Source of the DNA: CAVVTR01 sp963751245
GTDB taxonomy: Bacteria; Acidobacteriota; Thermoanaerobaculia; Thermoanaerobaculales; Thermoanaerobaculaceae
DNA length: 64,000 nt
NCBI GenBank assembly: GCA_963751245.1
Contig: CAVVTR010000008.1
Span: 434,001-498,000, forward strand
Reading direction: 5' to 3'
Shown here: piece after piece, positions 1 to 8,838 of the stretch
How the letters are laid out: the number at the start of each line of letters is the position of its first letter
Position numbering within the stretch: position 1 is the first letter of the stretch
The notes under the pieces: model-generated
Databases searched by the model: none
Told to the model about the DNA's origin: nothing
What the model saw: the letters and a program-made list of their open reading frames with translations, nothing else
Position numbers and translations under genes: made by a program

Positions 1-662
1 CGCACCGAGGGCGCCCGATCGCAGGCGAGGTCGGCCACCGCCTTGAGCGGCACCTCCCGGCCCCGGCGCGTGGTCCCGTCCGCGGTGAGCAGCGCCACGG
101 CGCCGGCATCGGCCAGCCGCGCCGCGAGGGCGTCGGGCCCGAAGCCGGCGAACACCGGCACGGCAACGGCGCCGATCTTCAGGCAGGCGAGAAGGGCCAC
201 CACGACGTCGGCGGTCATGGGGAGGTAGAAGCCCACGGCGTCCCCCACCCCCACCCCGAGGGCGGACAGCCCCGACGCCAGCCGCCCCACCCGCTCCGCC
301 AGCTGGGCGTAGCTCAGCCGTACCGTCGCCCCGCTCTCGTCCTCGGCCACCACGGCGGGCGCAGCGCCCGCCCCGGCGCGGAGGTGCCGGTCCAGGACGT
401 TGTGCACGACGTTGAGGCGCCCCCCCAGGAACCACTCGGTCCAGGGCAGGCCCTTCGAGTCGTCCATGAGCCGCTCGTAGGGGGTCGCCCACTCGATGCC
501 CAGATCCTCGATGACGGCGGGATAGAACCAGGCCGGGTCCTCCGCCGCGCGCCGGCGCAGCGCCCCGGCGTCGGCGACTCCCGCCCGGCGCATCAGCCGC
601 GCCGCGTGGGAGCGCTCCAGGTCGTCGCCTCGGGGATGCCACACGAACCCGCTGCCGGTCAT
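1..662 (-). CDS. Acetyl-CoA synthetase-like AMP-forming ligase (partial, C-terminus off window)
   Basis: About 220 N-terminal residues of an adenylate-forming enzyme. The start is the ATG at 662, preceded by a GGAGGGA ribosome site; the frame is open to the window edge. The N-terminus (MTGSGFVWHPRGDD) leads into an ACS_N-like segment with FYPAVIEDLGIEW and WTEWFLGGRLNVV, where acetyl-CoA synthetases carry the WF..G.LN pattern. The start of the AMP-binding domain follows (a YAQLAERV segment, then residues near FYLPMTADVVVALLACLKIG). The P-loop and catalytic lysine would lie outside the window. It starts about 20 bp after the flavin reductase stop, so it is probably the last visible gene of the homogentisate operon. 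It could activate acetate, acetoacetate or another small acid; the substrate cannot be told from this piece. Confidence 0.8.
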   Translation of the reverse strand, partial: MTGSGFVWHPRGDDLERSHAARLMRRAGVADAGALRRRAAEDPAWFYPAVIEDLGIEWATPYERLMDDSKGLPWTEWFLGGRLNVVHNVLDRHLRAGAGAAPAVVAEDESGATVRLSYAQLAERVGRLASGLSALGVGVGDAVGFYLPMTADVVVALLACLKIGAVAVPVFAGFGPDALAARLADAGAVALLTADGTTRRGREVPLKAVADLACDRAPSV

Positions 663-681
663 GGCGTCCCTCCCCCGCCGG

Positions 682-1326
682 TCAGTCCGGCCTCGGCAGC
701 GCGAAGGTGTCCACCGCCCGCACCCACAGCGAGCCTCCCATGCGGCCCACCGGCCGCAGCGCCTCCACCCGGATCCGCCCCTCGCCGTCGAGCACGGCGG
801 GGTCCACGTGGATGAGCACGATCCTCGCCACCACCAGGTTCCCGGCGCCCGGGCCGTCGCCGTAGCGCCGGATCTCCACCAGCTCGCACTCCATGTTCAC
901 GGGCGACTCGGCCACGAGCCCCGGCCGCACCCGCCGGGCCGGCGCGGAGGTCAGCCCGGAGTGCTCGAACTCGCTCACGCCGTGGGCCAGGCCGGCCGAG
1001 CACGCGTTGACCCGCGCGGCCAGCGCCTCCCCCACCGCCGCCACCACCAGCTCTCCGGTCGCCTCGACGTTGAGGAGCGTGTCCTTGGCGGCGCCCGTGC
1101 GGCCGGAGAGCTGCGGCGAGAAGGCGAGGCACGGCGGGTTGGCCGAGACCACGGTGAAGAACGAGAACGGCGCGAGGTTGGCCCTTCCTTCCCGGTCGAC
1201 CGTCGAGACCAGGGCGATGGGGCGCGGCACCACGATCTCCACGAGGCGCCGGTAGACGTCCCGCCAGGACGCCGCGGCGGTGTCGATGGTCAGCGCCTCG
1301 GGCCGGGTCCCGGCTGCCCTTACCAT
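682..1326 (-). CDS. Flavin reductase-like (FMN-binding split-barrel) protein
   Basis: 214 aa. The hallmark of the flavin reductase-like domain is at residues 35-70: RPIALVSTVDREGRANLAP, then SFFTVVSANPPCLAFSP. This strand-and-loop region binds FMN in the family. SPVNMECELVEI near 141-152 is the second conserved strand. The start overlaps the last bases of homogentisate dioxygenase by 7 nt, implying translational coupling. The family includes NAD(P)H:flavin reductases and proteins that simply bind FMN. Its role in tyrosine breakdown is not established by sequence; it may supply reduced flavin to, or protect, a partner of the pathway. Confidence 0.85.
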   Translation of the reverse strand: MVRAAGTRPEALTIDTAAASWRDVYRRLVEIVVPRPIALVSTVDREGRANLAPFSFFTVVSANPPCLAFSPQLSGRTGAAKDTLLNVEATGELVVAAVGEALAARVNACSAGLAHGVSEFEHSGLTSAPARRVRPGLVAESPVNMECELVEIRRYGDGPGAGNLVVARIVLIHVDPAVLDGEGRIRVEALRPVGRMGGSLWVRAVDTFALPRPD

Positions 1327-2516
1327 GCGACGGGATCCTCGGCGCCACCGCCCCCCAGCGTCACCCAGCTCAGGTTGTAGCCGGCGTCCTCGACGGCGCG
1401 GGCCTCGTCGGTGGGGAGGAGCGGGGTGAAGGCGTCCACCATCACGGCCAGCTCGTCGGTGCGCCGCGTCCCGATGGAGGCCTCGTAGCGGCCCGGGTGC
1501 GGACCGTGGGGCAGGCCCACGGGGTGCAGCGTCACCGAGGCCCGCTCGATCCCCCTGCGGCTGGTGAAGGCGCCGTCCACGTAGAACAGGACCTCGTCAC
1601 AGTCCACGGAGGAGTGGGGATAGGGGCACGGGATCGCCTGCTCGTGGGTGTCGACCAGACGCGGCACGAACGAGCACACCACGAAGCCCCCGCCGGCGAA
1701 GGTGAGGTGGGCGGTCGGCGGCAGGTGCACCAGCCCGGTCTTCGGCTGGTAGGCGCGGATCGGAAAGGCGAAGGGCCACACCTGGCCGTCCCACCCGAGC
1801 ACGTCGAAGGGGTCGTGGGCGGCGGTCATGCGCGTGAGCCGGCCGTGGCGCTGCACCACGATCTCCCGCGGCGCCGCGAGGGACACGGGCCCGCCCTCGG
1901 GCCACTCCGGCTCCCGGAAGTCCCGGTGCGAGTACGGCGCGTCCATGCGGAGCTGGCCCGAGGGGTTGCGGAACGCGGCCGGAACCTCGATCCACGAGCG
2001 TCCCTCGATCACGAGGAGGAACGCCGGCCCGTCCAGCCGCCACCGGTGGGGCAGGGCCCGGGGGACGTAGACGTAGTCCCCGGCCGCGAAGGGGACGACT
2101 CCCAGCGGAGACTCCACCCGGCCCGAGCCCTGGTGCACGAAGGTGAGCTCGTCGGCGTCTGCGTTGGCCACCACGGCGCTGTCGTCGCGGTCGGGACGCG
2201 CCACCCAGATCCCCACGTCGGCGTTCGCCAGCAGCAGCCGCCTGTCGAGGAACGGCGTGCCCCCCACCGCCAGCGCGGAGGTGCGGAAGTGCCGCCGCCG
2301 CAGGGCGCCGTCCCAGGAGGGCGGGGCCGTGCTCCTGCCCTCCTCGATCTCGACCGCTTCCTCCACCCAGTGCGGCGGCCGGCGGTGATAGAGGATGGTG
2401 TAGGCCGACTCGAACCCGCGCCGGGTGAAGCAGTGCTCGAACGCCAGCTCGCCGCCGACCCGGAGCGCCGTATGGTGCTTTGCGGCGACCACGCCGCGCT
2501 GCAGCCTGTGGATCAT
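1320..2516 (-). CDS. hmgA: Homogentisate 1,2-dioxygenase
   Basis: 398 aa cupin-fold ring-cleaving dioxygenase converting homogentisate plus O2 to maleylacetoacetate. Candidate iron ligands are His301 and Glu308 in PYPHSSVDCDEVLFYVDG and a histidine in LPHGPHPG (336-342). This matches the His/Glu/His site of the family, in the shorter bacterial form rather than the roughly 440-residue eukaryotic form. Upstream cupin strands include GSGRVESPLGVVPFAAGDYV near 130-149. One base separates its ATG from the stop of the fumarylacetoacetate hydrolase gene. Together with the hpd and hydrolase genes it gives the central steps of tyrosine and phenylalanine degradation. Confidence 0.92.
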   Translation of the reverse strand: MIHRLQRGVVAAKHHTALRVGGELAFEHCFTRRGFESAYTILYHRRPPHWVEEAVEIEEGRSTAPPSWDGALRRRHFRTSALAVGGTPFLDRRLLLANADVGIWVARPDRDDSAVVANADADELTFVHQGSGRVESPLGVVPFAAGDYVYVPRALPHRWRLDGPAFLLVIEGRSWIEVPAAFRNPSGQLRMDAPYSHRDFREPEWPEGGPVSLAAPREIVVQRHGRLTRMTAAHDPFDVLGWDGQVWPFAFPIRAYQPKTGLVHLPPTAHLTFAGGGFVVCSFVPRLVDTHEQAIPCPYPHSSVDCDEVLFYVDGAFTSRRGIERASVTLHPVGLPHGPHPGRYEASIGTRRTDELAVMVDAFTPLLPTDEARAVEDAGYNLSWVTLGGGGAEDPVAW

Positions 2517-2517
2517 G

Positions 2518-3456
2518 TCACGCCTCCCGCCGGCGGACCGTGGCCGCCAGCACGCCGAACACCTCGCCGCCGTCGAGCTCCACCCGATCCCCGGGCGCGA
2601 GGAACCGCCCCTGCTCCAGACCGCACCCGCCCCCCACCGTCCCCGACCCGAACACGTCGCCGGGCTCGAAGCGGACCCCCTCCGAGGCGAAGGCGAGCAT
2701 CTCCCCCCAGCGCCAGTGCATCCGCCCCACCACGCCCTCCGACCACACCTCGCCGTTCACCGAGGCGCGCAGGACGATGCCGTCCAGCGCCCCCACCTCG
2801 TCGGGGGTCACCAGCCACGGGCCGAGGGAGGTGGCGAAGTCCTTCCCCTTGCTCGGGCCCAGCCCGACCTTCATGGTCTCCCGCTGGATCCCCCGGGCGC
2901 TCCAGTCGTTGAGCAGGGTGAACCCGGCGATGGCGCCCTCCGCGGCCGCCGCGCCGGCGTCCTCGATGGGAGAGCCGAGCACCGCCGCCAGCTCGAGCTC
3001 GAAGTCCATCATCGTCTCCCCCGCCGGGAACACGACCTCCTCGCCGGTCCCCAGGAAGGCGCGCTGGTTGGAGCGGTAGTACACCGGGTAGCGGTACCAC
3101 TCGGGGACCATGTCCAGGCCGCGCCGCTCGCGGGCGCGGCGGACGTGCTCCTCGAAGGTGTAGAAGTCCAGGAACGCCCCGGGGTCCGGGACCGGCGCCG
3201 CCAGCCGGGCGCCGTCCGCGGGCCACGTCCGCACCCCGGCCGGCACCGGGCCCGCCCCCAGGAGCTCGAGCAGGCGGCGCGGCGTCCGGAGCCCGGCACC
3301 GTCGCGCTCCAGCAGGCCCCTGACCGATGTGGGGCAGGCCCCCTCGCCGGACGCCGCCGCGGCGTCCGCCACGTCGACCCACAGCGCCTCGCCGCCACCC
3401 CCCCACTGCACCGCCGCGCGGGGCCCTCCGGCGCCGGGCACCGTGGCCAGTCGCAT
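2518..3456 (-). CDS. Fumarylacetoacetate hydrolase family protein
   Basis: 312 aa. FAH-fold hydrolase, expected to split fumarylacetoacetate into fumarate and acetoacetate. Metal ligands can be placed at Asp97 (FLDFYTFEEHV), Glu153 and Glu155 (DFELELAAVLG) and Asp184 (NDWSARG), with the following SKGKDFATSLGPW loop carrying the catalytic lysine region. The frame stays open far upstream through the dioxygenase gene, but the FAH fold begins at the ATG at 3456. That ATG overlaps the preceding TGA by one base (TGATG). The position between hpd and hmgA supports the fumarylacetoacetase role over other FAH-superfamily activities. Confidence 0.9.
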   Translation of the reverse strand: MRLATVPGAGGPRAAVQWGGGGEALWVDVADAAAASGEGACPTSVRGLLERDGAGLRTPRRLLELLGAGPVPAGVRTWPADGARLAAPVPDPGAFLDFYTFEEHVRRARERRGLDMVPEWYRYPVYYRSNQRAFLGTGEEVVFPAGETMMDFELELAAVLGSPIEDAGAAAAEGAIAGFTLLNDWSARGIQRETMKVGLGPSKGKDFATSLGPWLVTPDEVGALDGIVLRASVNGEVWSEGVVGRMHWRWGEMLAFASEGVRFEPGDVFGSGTVGGGCGLEQGRFLAPGDRVELDGGEVFGVLAATVRRREA

Positions 3457-4637
3457 CAGGACCCCGCCCCCGCGTCGAGCTGGGTGCCCCGGCCCGAGCG
3501 GCTCCCGTGGTCGCGCTCGATGGCCTCGAAGAGGGCGCGGAAGTTGCCCTCTCCGAAGCCCCTGTGGCCGCGCCGCTGAATGATCTCGTAGAAGAACGGC
3601 CCGGCCTGCTCGTCGCCGTACATGAGCCCCCCCTCCACCATGAAGATCTGCAGCAGGTAGCGGTCGTCCTCGCCGTCCACGAGGATGCCGAGGCGCCGGA
3701 GCTCGTCGATCCGCTCCCGGAAGTTCGTGACTCGCCGGGCGGCGAGCCGCTCGGGGAGCATGTCGTAGTAGGTGACGGGGGTGTCCAGGAAGTCGATGCC
3801 CGCCCGGCGCATGCCGTCCACCGCCGGCTGGATCTCCGGCACGTGATAGGCAATGTGCTGCACGCCGGCGCCGTGGTTGGCCTCCACGAAGGTGAAGATC
3901 TGGCTCGCCTCGTAGTTGGGCGCGGCGGGCTCGTTGTTGGCGAGCTTGACGCCCGACTCGGGGTCCCACATGACGATGGACGCGAGCCCGGAGCCACCCC
4001 CGCCACCCGGGAGGTCCGCGGTGTGGAAGTGCACCCGCCAGTACTCCTCGAACCCCATCACGTCGCGGAGCCACGCGATGTGGGGCTGCAGGGTGACGAA
4101 GTTCGACGTCACGTGGTCGATGACCTGGAGGCCGTAGGGGTTGCCACCGCCCGCCCCCGGAGTCGCCTCGAACCCCGGGGGAAGGAGGCCGGACGCCCGC
4201 TCCACGAAGCGGAACCTCACGTCCCCCAGTGAGGTGGCGACGTCGAAGAACCTGTAGGGGCCGGCGGCGGCCTCGCTGGCGTCGACCACGCCGTCGACCG
4301 CGGTCGCTCCGCGCGCCTCCAGGGTGGACCTGGCGTGGCCGAGGTCCCTCACCCGGAGCACCATCGTCACCACGCCGTCCGGGTGCCGGCGCAGCCACCG
4401 CTCGGCGCGGGACCCGCGCTCCCGGGGCGTCACGCAGGCGACATGGACCTTGCCCGCCCGGAACAGGGCCGCATCCTCGCCGCGCTCCGCCGCCGTCCGG
4501 GCGTCCAGGCGCCCGGCCTCGGCGACCTCCATCATCTGCGTGTAGAAGCGGCGGCTGCGGTCGAGGTCGTGGACGATGGTCTCGTAGCCGTCCCAGCCCA
4601 CGATTCCCAGGTTGGTCTGCCGGCCGTTACCGCTCAT
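3456..4637 (-). CDS. hpd: 4-hydroxyphenylpyruvate dioxygenase
   Basis: 393 aa, two vicinal-oxygen-chelate domains. It converts 4-hydroxyphenylpyruvate to homogentisate, the first dedicated step before HmgA. Iron ligands are His175 (QVIDHVTSNF), His261 (GVQHIAYHVPE) and Glu351 (FFYEIIQRRG). The C-terminal closing helix is recognisable in GFGEGNFRALFEAIERD. Residues 12-33 (VGWDGYETIVHDLDRSRRFY) form the first VOC strand. It is the first gene of the homogentisate operon; a ribosome site GGGAGGG precedes the ATG. The 120 bp upstream separate it from the LeuA-like gene and hold no promoter I would defend. Confidence 0.95.
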   Translation of the reverse strand: MSGNGRQTNLGIVGWDGYETIVHDLDRSRRFYTQMMEVAEAGRLDARTAAERGEDAALFRAGKVHVACVTPRERGSRAERWLRRHPDGVVTMVLRVRDLGHARSTLEARGATAVDGVVDASEAAAGPYRFFDVATSLGDVRFRFVERASGLLPPGFEATPGAGGGNPYGLQVIDHVTSNFVTLQPHIAWLRDVMGFEEYWRVHFHTADLPGGGGGSGLASIVMWDPESGVKLANNEPAAPNYEASQIFTFVEANHGAGVQHIAYHVPEIQPAVDGMRRAGIDFLDTPVTYYDMLPERLAARRVTNFRERIDELRRLGILVDGEDDRYLLQIFMVEGGLMYGDEQAGPFFYEIIQRRGHRGFGEGNFRALFEAIERDHGSRSGRGTQLDAGAGS

Positions 4638-4760
4638 GGACCCTCCCTCCCGGGCCCGCCGGACCCGCCCGCCGCCGCGCCCGGCGGCCTACGGCTCCAT
4701 CCTGGGGATCACCGGGCCTCGGTGGGAGCAACAGCCGCCCGGCTGCGTCAATTTCTCCGC

Positions 4761-5996
4761 TCAGCGTCCGGGAGCCGCTCCGGCAAGCGCGTGCAGCTCC
4801 TCCTGCGCGAGGGTGCGGTTCGCCTCCTTGGCGGCGGCGAAGATCCGCTCGACGAGCTCCGAGGTCTCCGGGTAGCCGTGCTCGCGCAGCCAGCAGCGCA
4901 CGTTGGACACCCCCGACATCGGGCCGACGTCGATGACCTGGCGCCGCCCCAGCCACGAGGCGGGCACGGCGGAGTAGACCAGGTCCGCGAGGTGCTCGTC
5001 CCCCTTCTCCCGGGCCTTGAGGATCGCCGCCGCGTGCACCCCCGTCGAGGTCCGGAACGCGTCCCGCCCCACCATGGGGGTCCAGGGAGGGATGTCCACC
5101 GCCAGCATGGCGCTGGCCTCCTCCACGTACTCCATGAGCCGCGAGACGTCGTGTTGCGCCCACCCCAGCAGGCGCGCGTTGACGAGGAGCTGCTCCATCG
5201 GGGGGTTCCCCACCCTCTCGCCGACTCCGAAGGCGGTGGCGTGGAGACGCTCGGCACCGGCCAGCACCGCGGCCAGCGCGTTGGCCACGGCGAGCCCCCG
5301 GTCGTTGTGCCCGTGCCAGTCCACGCCGACGTCGGCGCACCCGGCCGCGCGCAGCACCCCCCGGACGAACTGCACGATGCGGTGAGCGCCCAGGGGGGTG
5401 GCGTGACCCGCGGTGTCGGCGATGCAAACGCGACTCGCCCCCGCCCGCACCGCCGTCCCGAACAGACGGGCGAGATCCTCCGGCGCCGAGCGCGTGGTGT
5501 CCTCCGTGACGAACGTGACCGGGGCGCCCTGCTCCACCGCGAAGCGCACCCAGCGCTCGGTGCGGGCGACGACCTCGTCCGTGGTCCACCCCTCCACGAA
5601 GGCGCGGATCGGCGAGGAGCCCACGAAGAGCATGATCTCCACCGGCCTCCCCGCGCGCTGCGCCAGCTCGAGGATCGGCACGATGTCGTTCTGGGTGGTG
5701 CGCGCGGCGCAGTTGGGGGCGATATCGAGCCGGGCGTCGGCGATCTCGCGGCACAGCGCCTCGGCGTCCCGCGCCGCCGAGGGGCCCGCCCCCGGGAGGC
5801 CGACGTCGGCGTGGCGGATGTGCAGCGCCGCCACGCGGTGCAGGAAACGCAGCTTCGCGTCCAGGGACGGGTTGGTCACCGAGGGGCTCTGCAGCCCGTC
5901 CCGCAGCGTCTCGTCGTCGAAGGCCACCTCCCGGCCGGGCGAGCCGCCTCCGACCCGGTTCCAGTCGTGGATCAGCTCCTCCGGGCCGGGGGTCAT
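4761..5996 (-). CDS. LeuA/HMGL-type TIM-barrel carboxyltransferase or lyase
   Basis: 411 aa. Catalytic features of the 2-isopropylmalate/homocitrate synthase and HMG-CoA lyase superfamily: DETLRDG (28-34) supplies the metal aspartate and catalytic arginine, HGHNDRG (228-234) the metal histidines, and FGVGERVGN (256-264) the conserved C-terminal barrel loop. The allosteric LeuA dimer domain of true isopropylmalate synthases is missing; about 130 helical residues follow the barrel instead. The chosen ATG at 5996 has GAGG seven bases upstream. Next to tyrosine catabolism and an enoyl-CoA hydratase it may act on an acyl-CoA, but homocitrate synthase or an unassigned acyl condensation are equally possible. 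Confidence 0.8.
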   Translation of the reverse strand: MTPGPEELIHDWNRVGGGSPGREVAFDDETLRDGLQSPSVTNPSLDAKLRFLHRVAALHIRHADVGLPGAGPSAARDAEALCREIADARLDIAPNCAARTTQNDIVPILELAQRAGRPVEIMLFVGSSPIRAFVEGWTTDEVVARTERWVRFAVEQGAPVTFVTEDTTRSAPEDLARLFGTAVRAGASRVCIADTAGHATPLGAHRIVQFVRGVLRAAGCADVGVDWHGHNDRGLAVANALAAVLAGAERLHATAFGVGERVGNPPMEQLLVNARLLGWAQHDVSRLMEYVEEASAMLAVDIPPWTPMVGRDAFRTSTGVHAAAILKAREKGDEHLADLVYSAVPASWLGRRQVIDVGPMSGVSNVRCWLREHGYPETSELVERIFAAAKEANRTLAQEELHALAGAAPGR

Positions 5997-6084
5997 TCTC
6001 CGTCCTCCGCGGCACCGGCCCGGCAGGCGGCGCGCCGGCCGGCTGCCCCGGCGGCGTCCATCACCGGCGCAGGCCTCACCGGGT

Positions 6085-6867
6085 TCAACGGCCCGGAAAC
6101 GCGGCGGGCCGCTTCTCCAGGAACGCCGCCACGCCCTCGCGGAAGTCCTCGCTGGTGGCGCACAGCCCGAACAGCGCCGCCTCCGTCGCCTCGGCGCGCT
6201 CCATGGGCAGCCCGGCGCCGAGGCGTACCGCCTCCAGGCACCGCCGCACCGCCACCGGTGACACCGCGGCAATCTCGCCGGCCAGCTTCGTGGCCGCCGC
6301 GCGGAGCTCGCCGGGCTCGGCGACGCCGTTCACGAGGCCCCAGGCGGCCGCCGTGACGGCATCGATCATGCCTCCCGTGAGGAGCAGCTGGAGCGCACGG
6401 CCCCGGCCCACGAGGCGCGGCAGACGCTGCGTTCCTCCGTAGCCGGGGATGAGGCCGAGCTTCACCTCGGGCTGTCCGAAACGCGCGTTTGTGGAGGCGA
6501 GCCTGAGGTGGCACGCCATCGCCAGCTCGCAGCCGCCCCCGAGGGCATAGCCGTTGACCGCCGCGATGACCGGCCGGTCGAGCGCCTCGATGCGGTCGAA
6601 CAGGTGCTGGCCCCGGACCGACAGCGCCTGCGCCTGCGCCGCGGACAGACCGGCGAACTCCGCGATGTCGGCCCCCGCCACGAACGCCTTCTCGCCCACA
6701 CCGGTGATCACGACCACCCTCACGTCCCCGGCACCCTCGACGGCGGTCACGGCAGCCTCGAGATCGGCGATGACGGTCCGGTTGAGGGCGTTGAGCTTGT
6801 CCGGGCGGTTCACCGTGAGCCAGCGGATGCCGTCGGCATCCTCCACCCCGATGGTCTCGTAGTCCAT
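6085..6867 (-). CDS. Enoyl-CoA hydratase/isomerase (crotonase family)
   Basis: 260 aa, full-length crotonase. The oxyanion hole lies at FVAGADIAE (62-70) and NGYALGGGCE (105-114). The two catalytic glutamates are Glu114 and Glu134 (GQPEVKLGLIPGYGGTQRL), as in hydratases that add water across a 2-enoyl-CoA; many isomerases lack one of them. A GAAGGAGGAG ribosome site precedes the ATG. It may share a transcript with the LeuA-like gene 88 bp downstream. The physiological acyl chain is not predictable. This looks like a beta-oxidation or branched-chain acid enzyme. Confidence 0.92.
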   Translation of the reverse strand: MDYETIGVEDADGIRWLTVNRPDKLNALNRTVIADLEAAVTAVEGAGDVRVVVITGVGEKAFVAGADIAEFAGLSAAQAQALSVRGQHLFDRIEALDRPVIAAVNGYALGGGCELAMACHLRLASTNARFGQPEVKLGLIPGYGGTQRLPRLVGRGRALQLLLTGGMIDAVTAAAWGLVNGVAEPGELRAAATKLAGEIAAVSPVAVRRCLEAVRLGAGLPMERAEATEAALFGLCATSEDFREGVAAFLEKRPAAFPGR

Positions 6868-7073
6868 GGCACTCCTCCTTCGGGCACCGCTGCCCGCGGC
6901 ACCTCAAGCATGGTAGACCGGCCGGGCCGGCAGGTCACCCGGAGTGCCGGTGTCATGTACGGTGGACGGGTGTCCCTCCCACCGCGGCGTCCGCCCCCCG
7001 GGGGCGCCTGGGCACCTGGGCCGTCCATGGCATATCATTTGCACTTGTACGGATGCTTGGGAGGGTTTCTCCG

Positions 7074-8690
7074 ATGGTGCGTCAGAGCATTCTCGCCATG
7101 ATCGCGGCCGTCGCGGCCGCCTCGCCCGTTCTCGCGCAGGAAGCGCCCAAAGCGCCCGGCTTCACCAGCGAGATCCACGTCAACACCGTGACCGTGGACG
7201 TGCGGGTGCGCGACGCGAACGGTGCGCCGGTGCTGGGCCTCGGGAAGGGGGACTTCAGGATCTTCGAGGACGGCGCTCCGGAGCCCGTGACCAACTTCCT
7301 GGCGGTCGAGGGCTCCTCCGTGGGCGGCCCGCCTGCCACGGAGCTGGCGGGTGCGCCCGCCCCCCGCCAGCTCCTCATCTTCTTCGACCTCTACATGATG
7401 AGCGAGGCCGACAAGCGGCCCCTGGTCGCCTCCCTGCGGGAGCACGTGGCCGCCGGGCTGCCCCCCGGCCTGACCGTCGCCGTGGTCAGCTACAACGGCA
7501 CCCTGCGCGTCCACACCCCGCCGACGGCGAGCCGCGACAAGGTCCTCGCGGCCCTCGACGCCGTCGCGCACATCAACGCCACCGGGCTGCAGCAGTCGGC
7601 GCGCCTGGCCGCCTTCGTGCACCGGCCGCAGGGGGCCGAGAGCCGGGGCGGCGTGTGGGGGCGCCAGCTCCAGACCGAGGAGTACTGGAACGAGATGCGG
7701 CTGATGGTGAGCCGGGTGGAGAACGCCTTCACCGCCACCCTCCAGACCTTCTCCGGCACCCCCGCGCGCAAGCTGGCGCTGCTCGCCACGCCGGGGTTCC
7801 CCCGCTCCGACGCCACGCCGGTGACCCGCTACTACGACGCCTGGGTGGGGCGGCCGGTCCAGTACCGCAACGCCGGGCTGCTCGGGCGGGCGGCGATGCT
7901 CGCCAGCGAGCTCGAGTACACCCTGTACACGGTGGATCCATCGGGGAATCAGCTCCTCACGGCCGACCGGTCCCCCGCCTTCGACGACGTCGCCAACGTC
8001 GCCTTCTGGAGGGAGGCCGACCGCAAGGACACGCTCCAGAAGGCGGCGCAGCTGACCGGGGGTGAGGCCATCTCCACCATCGACGGCGGCGCGGCCCTGG
8101 CCGACGTGGAGCGCCTGTCGTCCACCTACTACTCCCTGGCGTACCAGCCGGACCACGACGGCGACGGCAGGGAGCACACCATCCGGGTGGAGGTGGCCGG
8201 CCACCCGGGATACACCCTCACCCACCGGACCCGCTACGTGGACCGCCCCTTCGCGGTCCGCGACGCGGAGCGCACCCGCTCGGCCCTGCTCATGGGGGAC
8301 ACCGCCAATCCGCTGGGGGTGACGCTGATCCTGGATCCGCCCACCAGCAGGATCCAGCTGGGGGCGCGGGGGTTCCACGCCTACCGCATCGACGCGGAGC
8401 TGCGCATCCCGTACGCCAAGCTGGTCATGGTCGATCGCGGCGAGGTCGCGTGGGGACAGGTCCAGGTCGTCGTGGTCGGGGTGAACCCCGACGGCGACCA
8501 GTCCCGGCTGAGCGAGCAGACCATCCCGATCCAGATCGACCCGGGGAAGCTCCCCGAGGCCCGGGACCACGGCTACTTTTCCTACCGCTTCACCCTGGAG
8601 CTCGAAGGCGGCAAGCAGTCGGTCCGGGTCGCCGTCAACGACGTGCTCGCCCACACCACGTCCGCCGCCATCGCCGAGCTGGAGCTCTAG
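7074..8690 (+). CDS. Secreted VWFA-related (acidobacterial-type) protein A
   Basis: 538 aa. The ATG at 7074 was chosen over the upstream ATG at 7053 because it follows GGGAGGG and directly begins a signal peptide (MVRQSILAMIAAVAAASPVLA). The N-terminal beta domain has VNTVTVDVRVRDANG and KGDFRIFEDG, the entry module of the VWFA-related domain common in Acidobacteriota. The VWA part (RQLLIFFDLYMMSEAD onward) has a degenerate metal site without DxSxS. The C-terminal module contains YYSLAYQPDHDGDG. Function is unknown; it is probably periplasmic or extracellular and may mediate protein contacts. It is paralogous to the next gene. Confidence 0.85.
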   Translation: MVRQSILAMIAAVAAASPVLAQEAPKAPGFTSEIHVNTVTVDVRVRDANGAPVLGLGKGDFRIFEDGAPEPVTNFLAVEGSSVGGPPATELAGAPAPRQLLIFFDLYMMSEADKRPLVASLREHVAAGLPPGLTVAVVSYNGTLRVHTPPTASRDKVLAALDAVAHINATGLQQSARLAAFVHRPQGAESRGGVWGRQLQTEEYWNEMRLMVSRVENAFTATLQTFSGTPARKLALLATPGFPRSDATPVTRYYDAWVGRPVQYRNAGLLGRAAMLASELEYTLYTVDPSGNQLLTADRSPAFDDVANVAFWREADRKDTLQKAAQLTGGEAISTIDGGAALADVERLSSTYYSLAYQPDHDGDGREHTIRVEVAGHPGYTLTHRTRYVDRPFAVRDAERTRSALLMGDTANPLGVTLILDPPTSRIQLGARGFHAYRIDAELRIPYAKLVMVDRGEVAWGQVQVVVVGVNPDGDQSRLSEQTIPIQIDPGKLPEARDHGYFSYRFTLELEGGKQSVRVAVNDVLAHTTSAAIAELEL

Positions 8691-8838
8691 GAGCACGTCG
8701 TGCGCGGCGGAGAGAGCGGGGGCCGCGAGGGTGCCGGCGCAGGGCGCAGCCGGGGATCGTGCGCCGGGGGCTCCCGGTGGTCCGCCGACGCCTGCCGTCC
8801 ACCGCTTTGATACACTCACTGTCCGGAAGGGGGCGTTC

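Noticed and set aside
2518..4398. Single 626-codon minus frame that could be read as a fusion ahead of fumarylacetoacetate hydrolase
   Set aside because: The first half overlaps 4-hydroxyphenylpyruvate dioxygenase in another frame and has shadow composition. The FAH family start is at 3456, overlapping the hpd stop.
4744..4760. TTGACG on the minus strand upstream of hpd as a -35 box
   Set aside because: No acceptable -10 hexamer lies 15-19 bp downstream, so I do not call a promoter.
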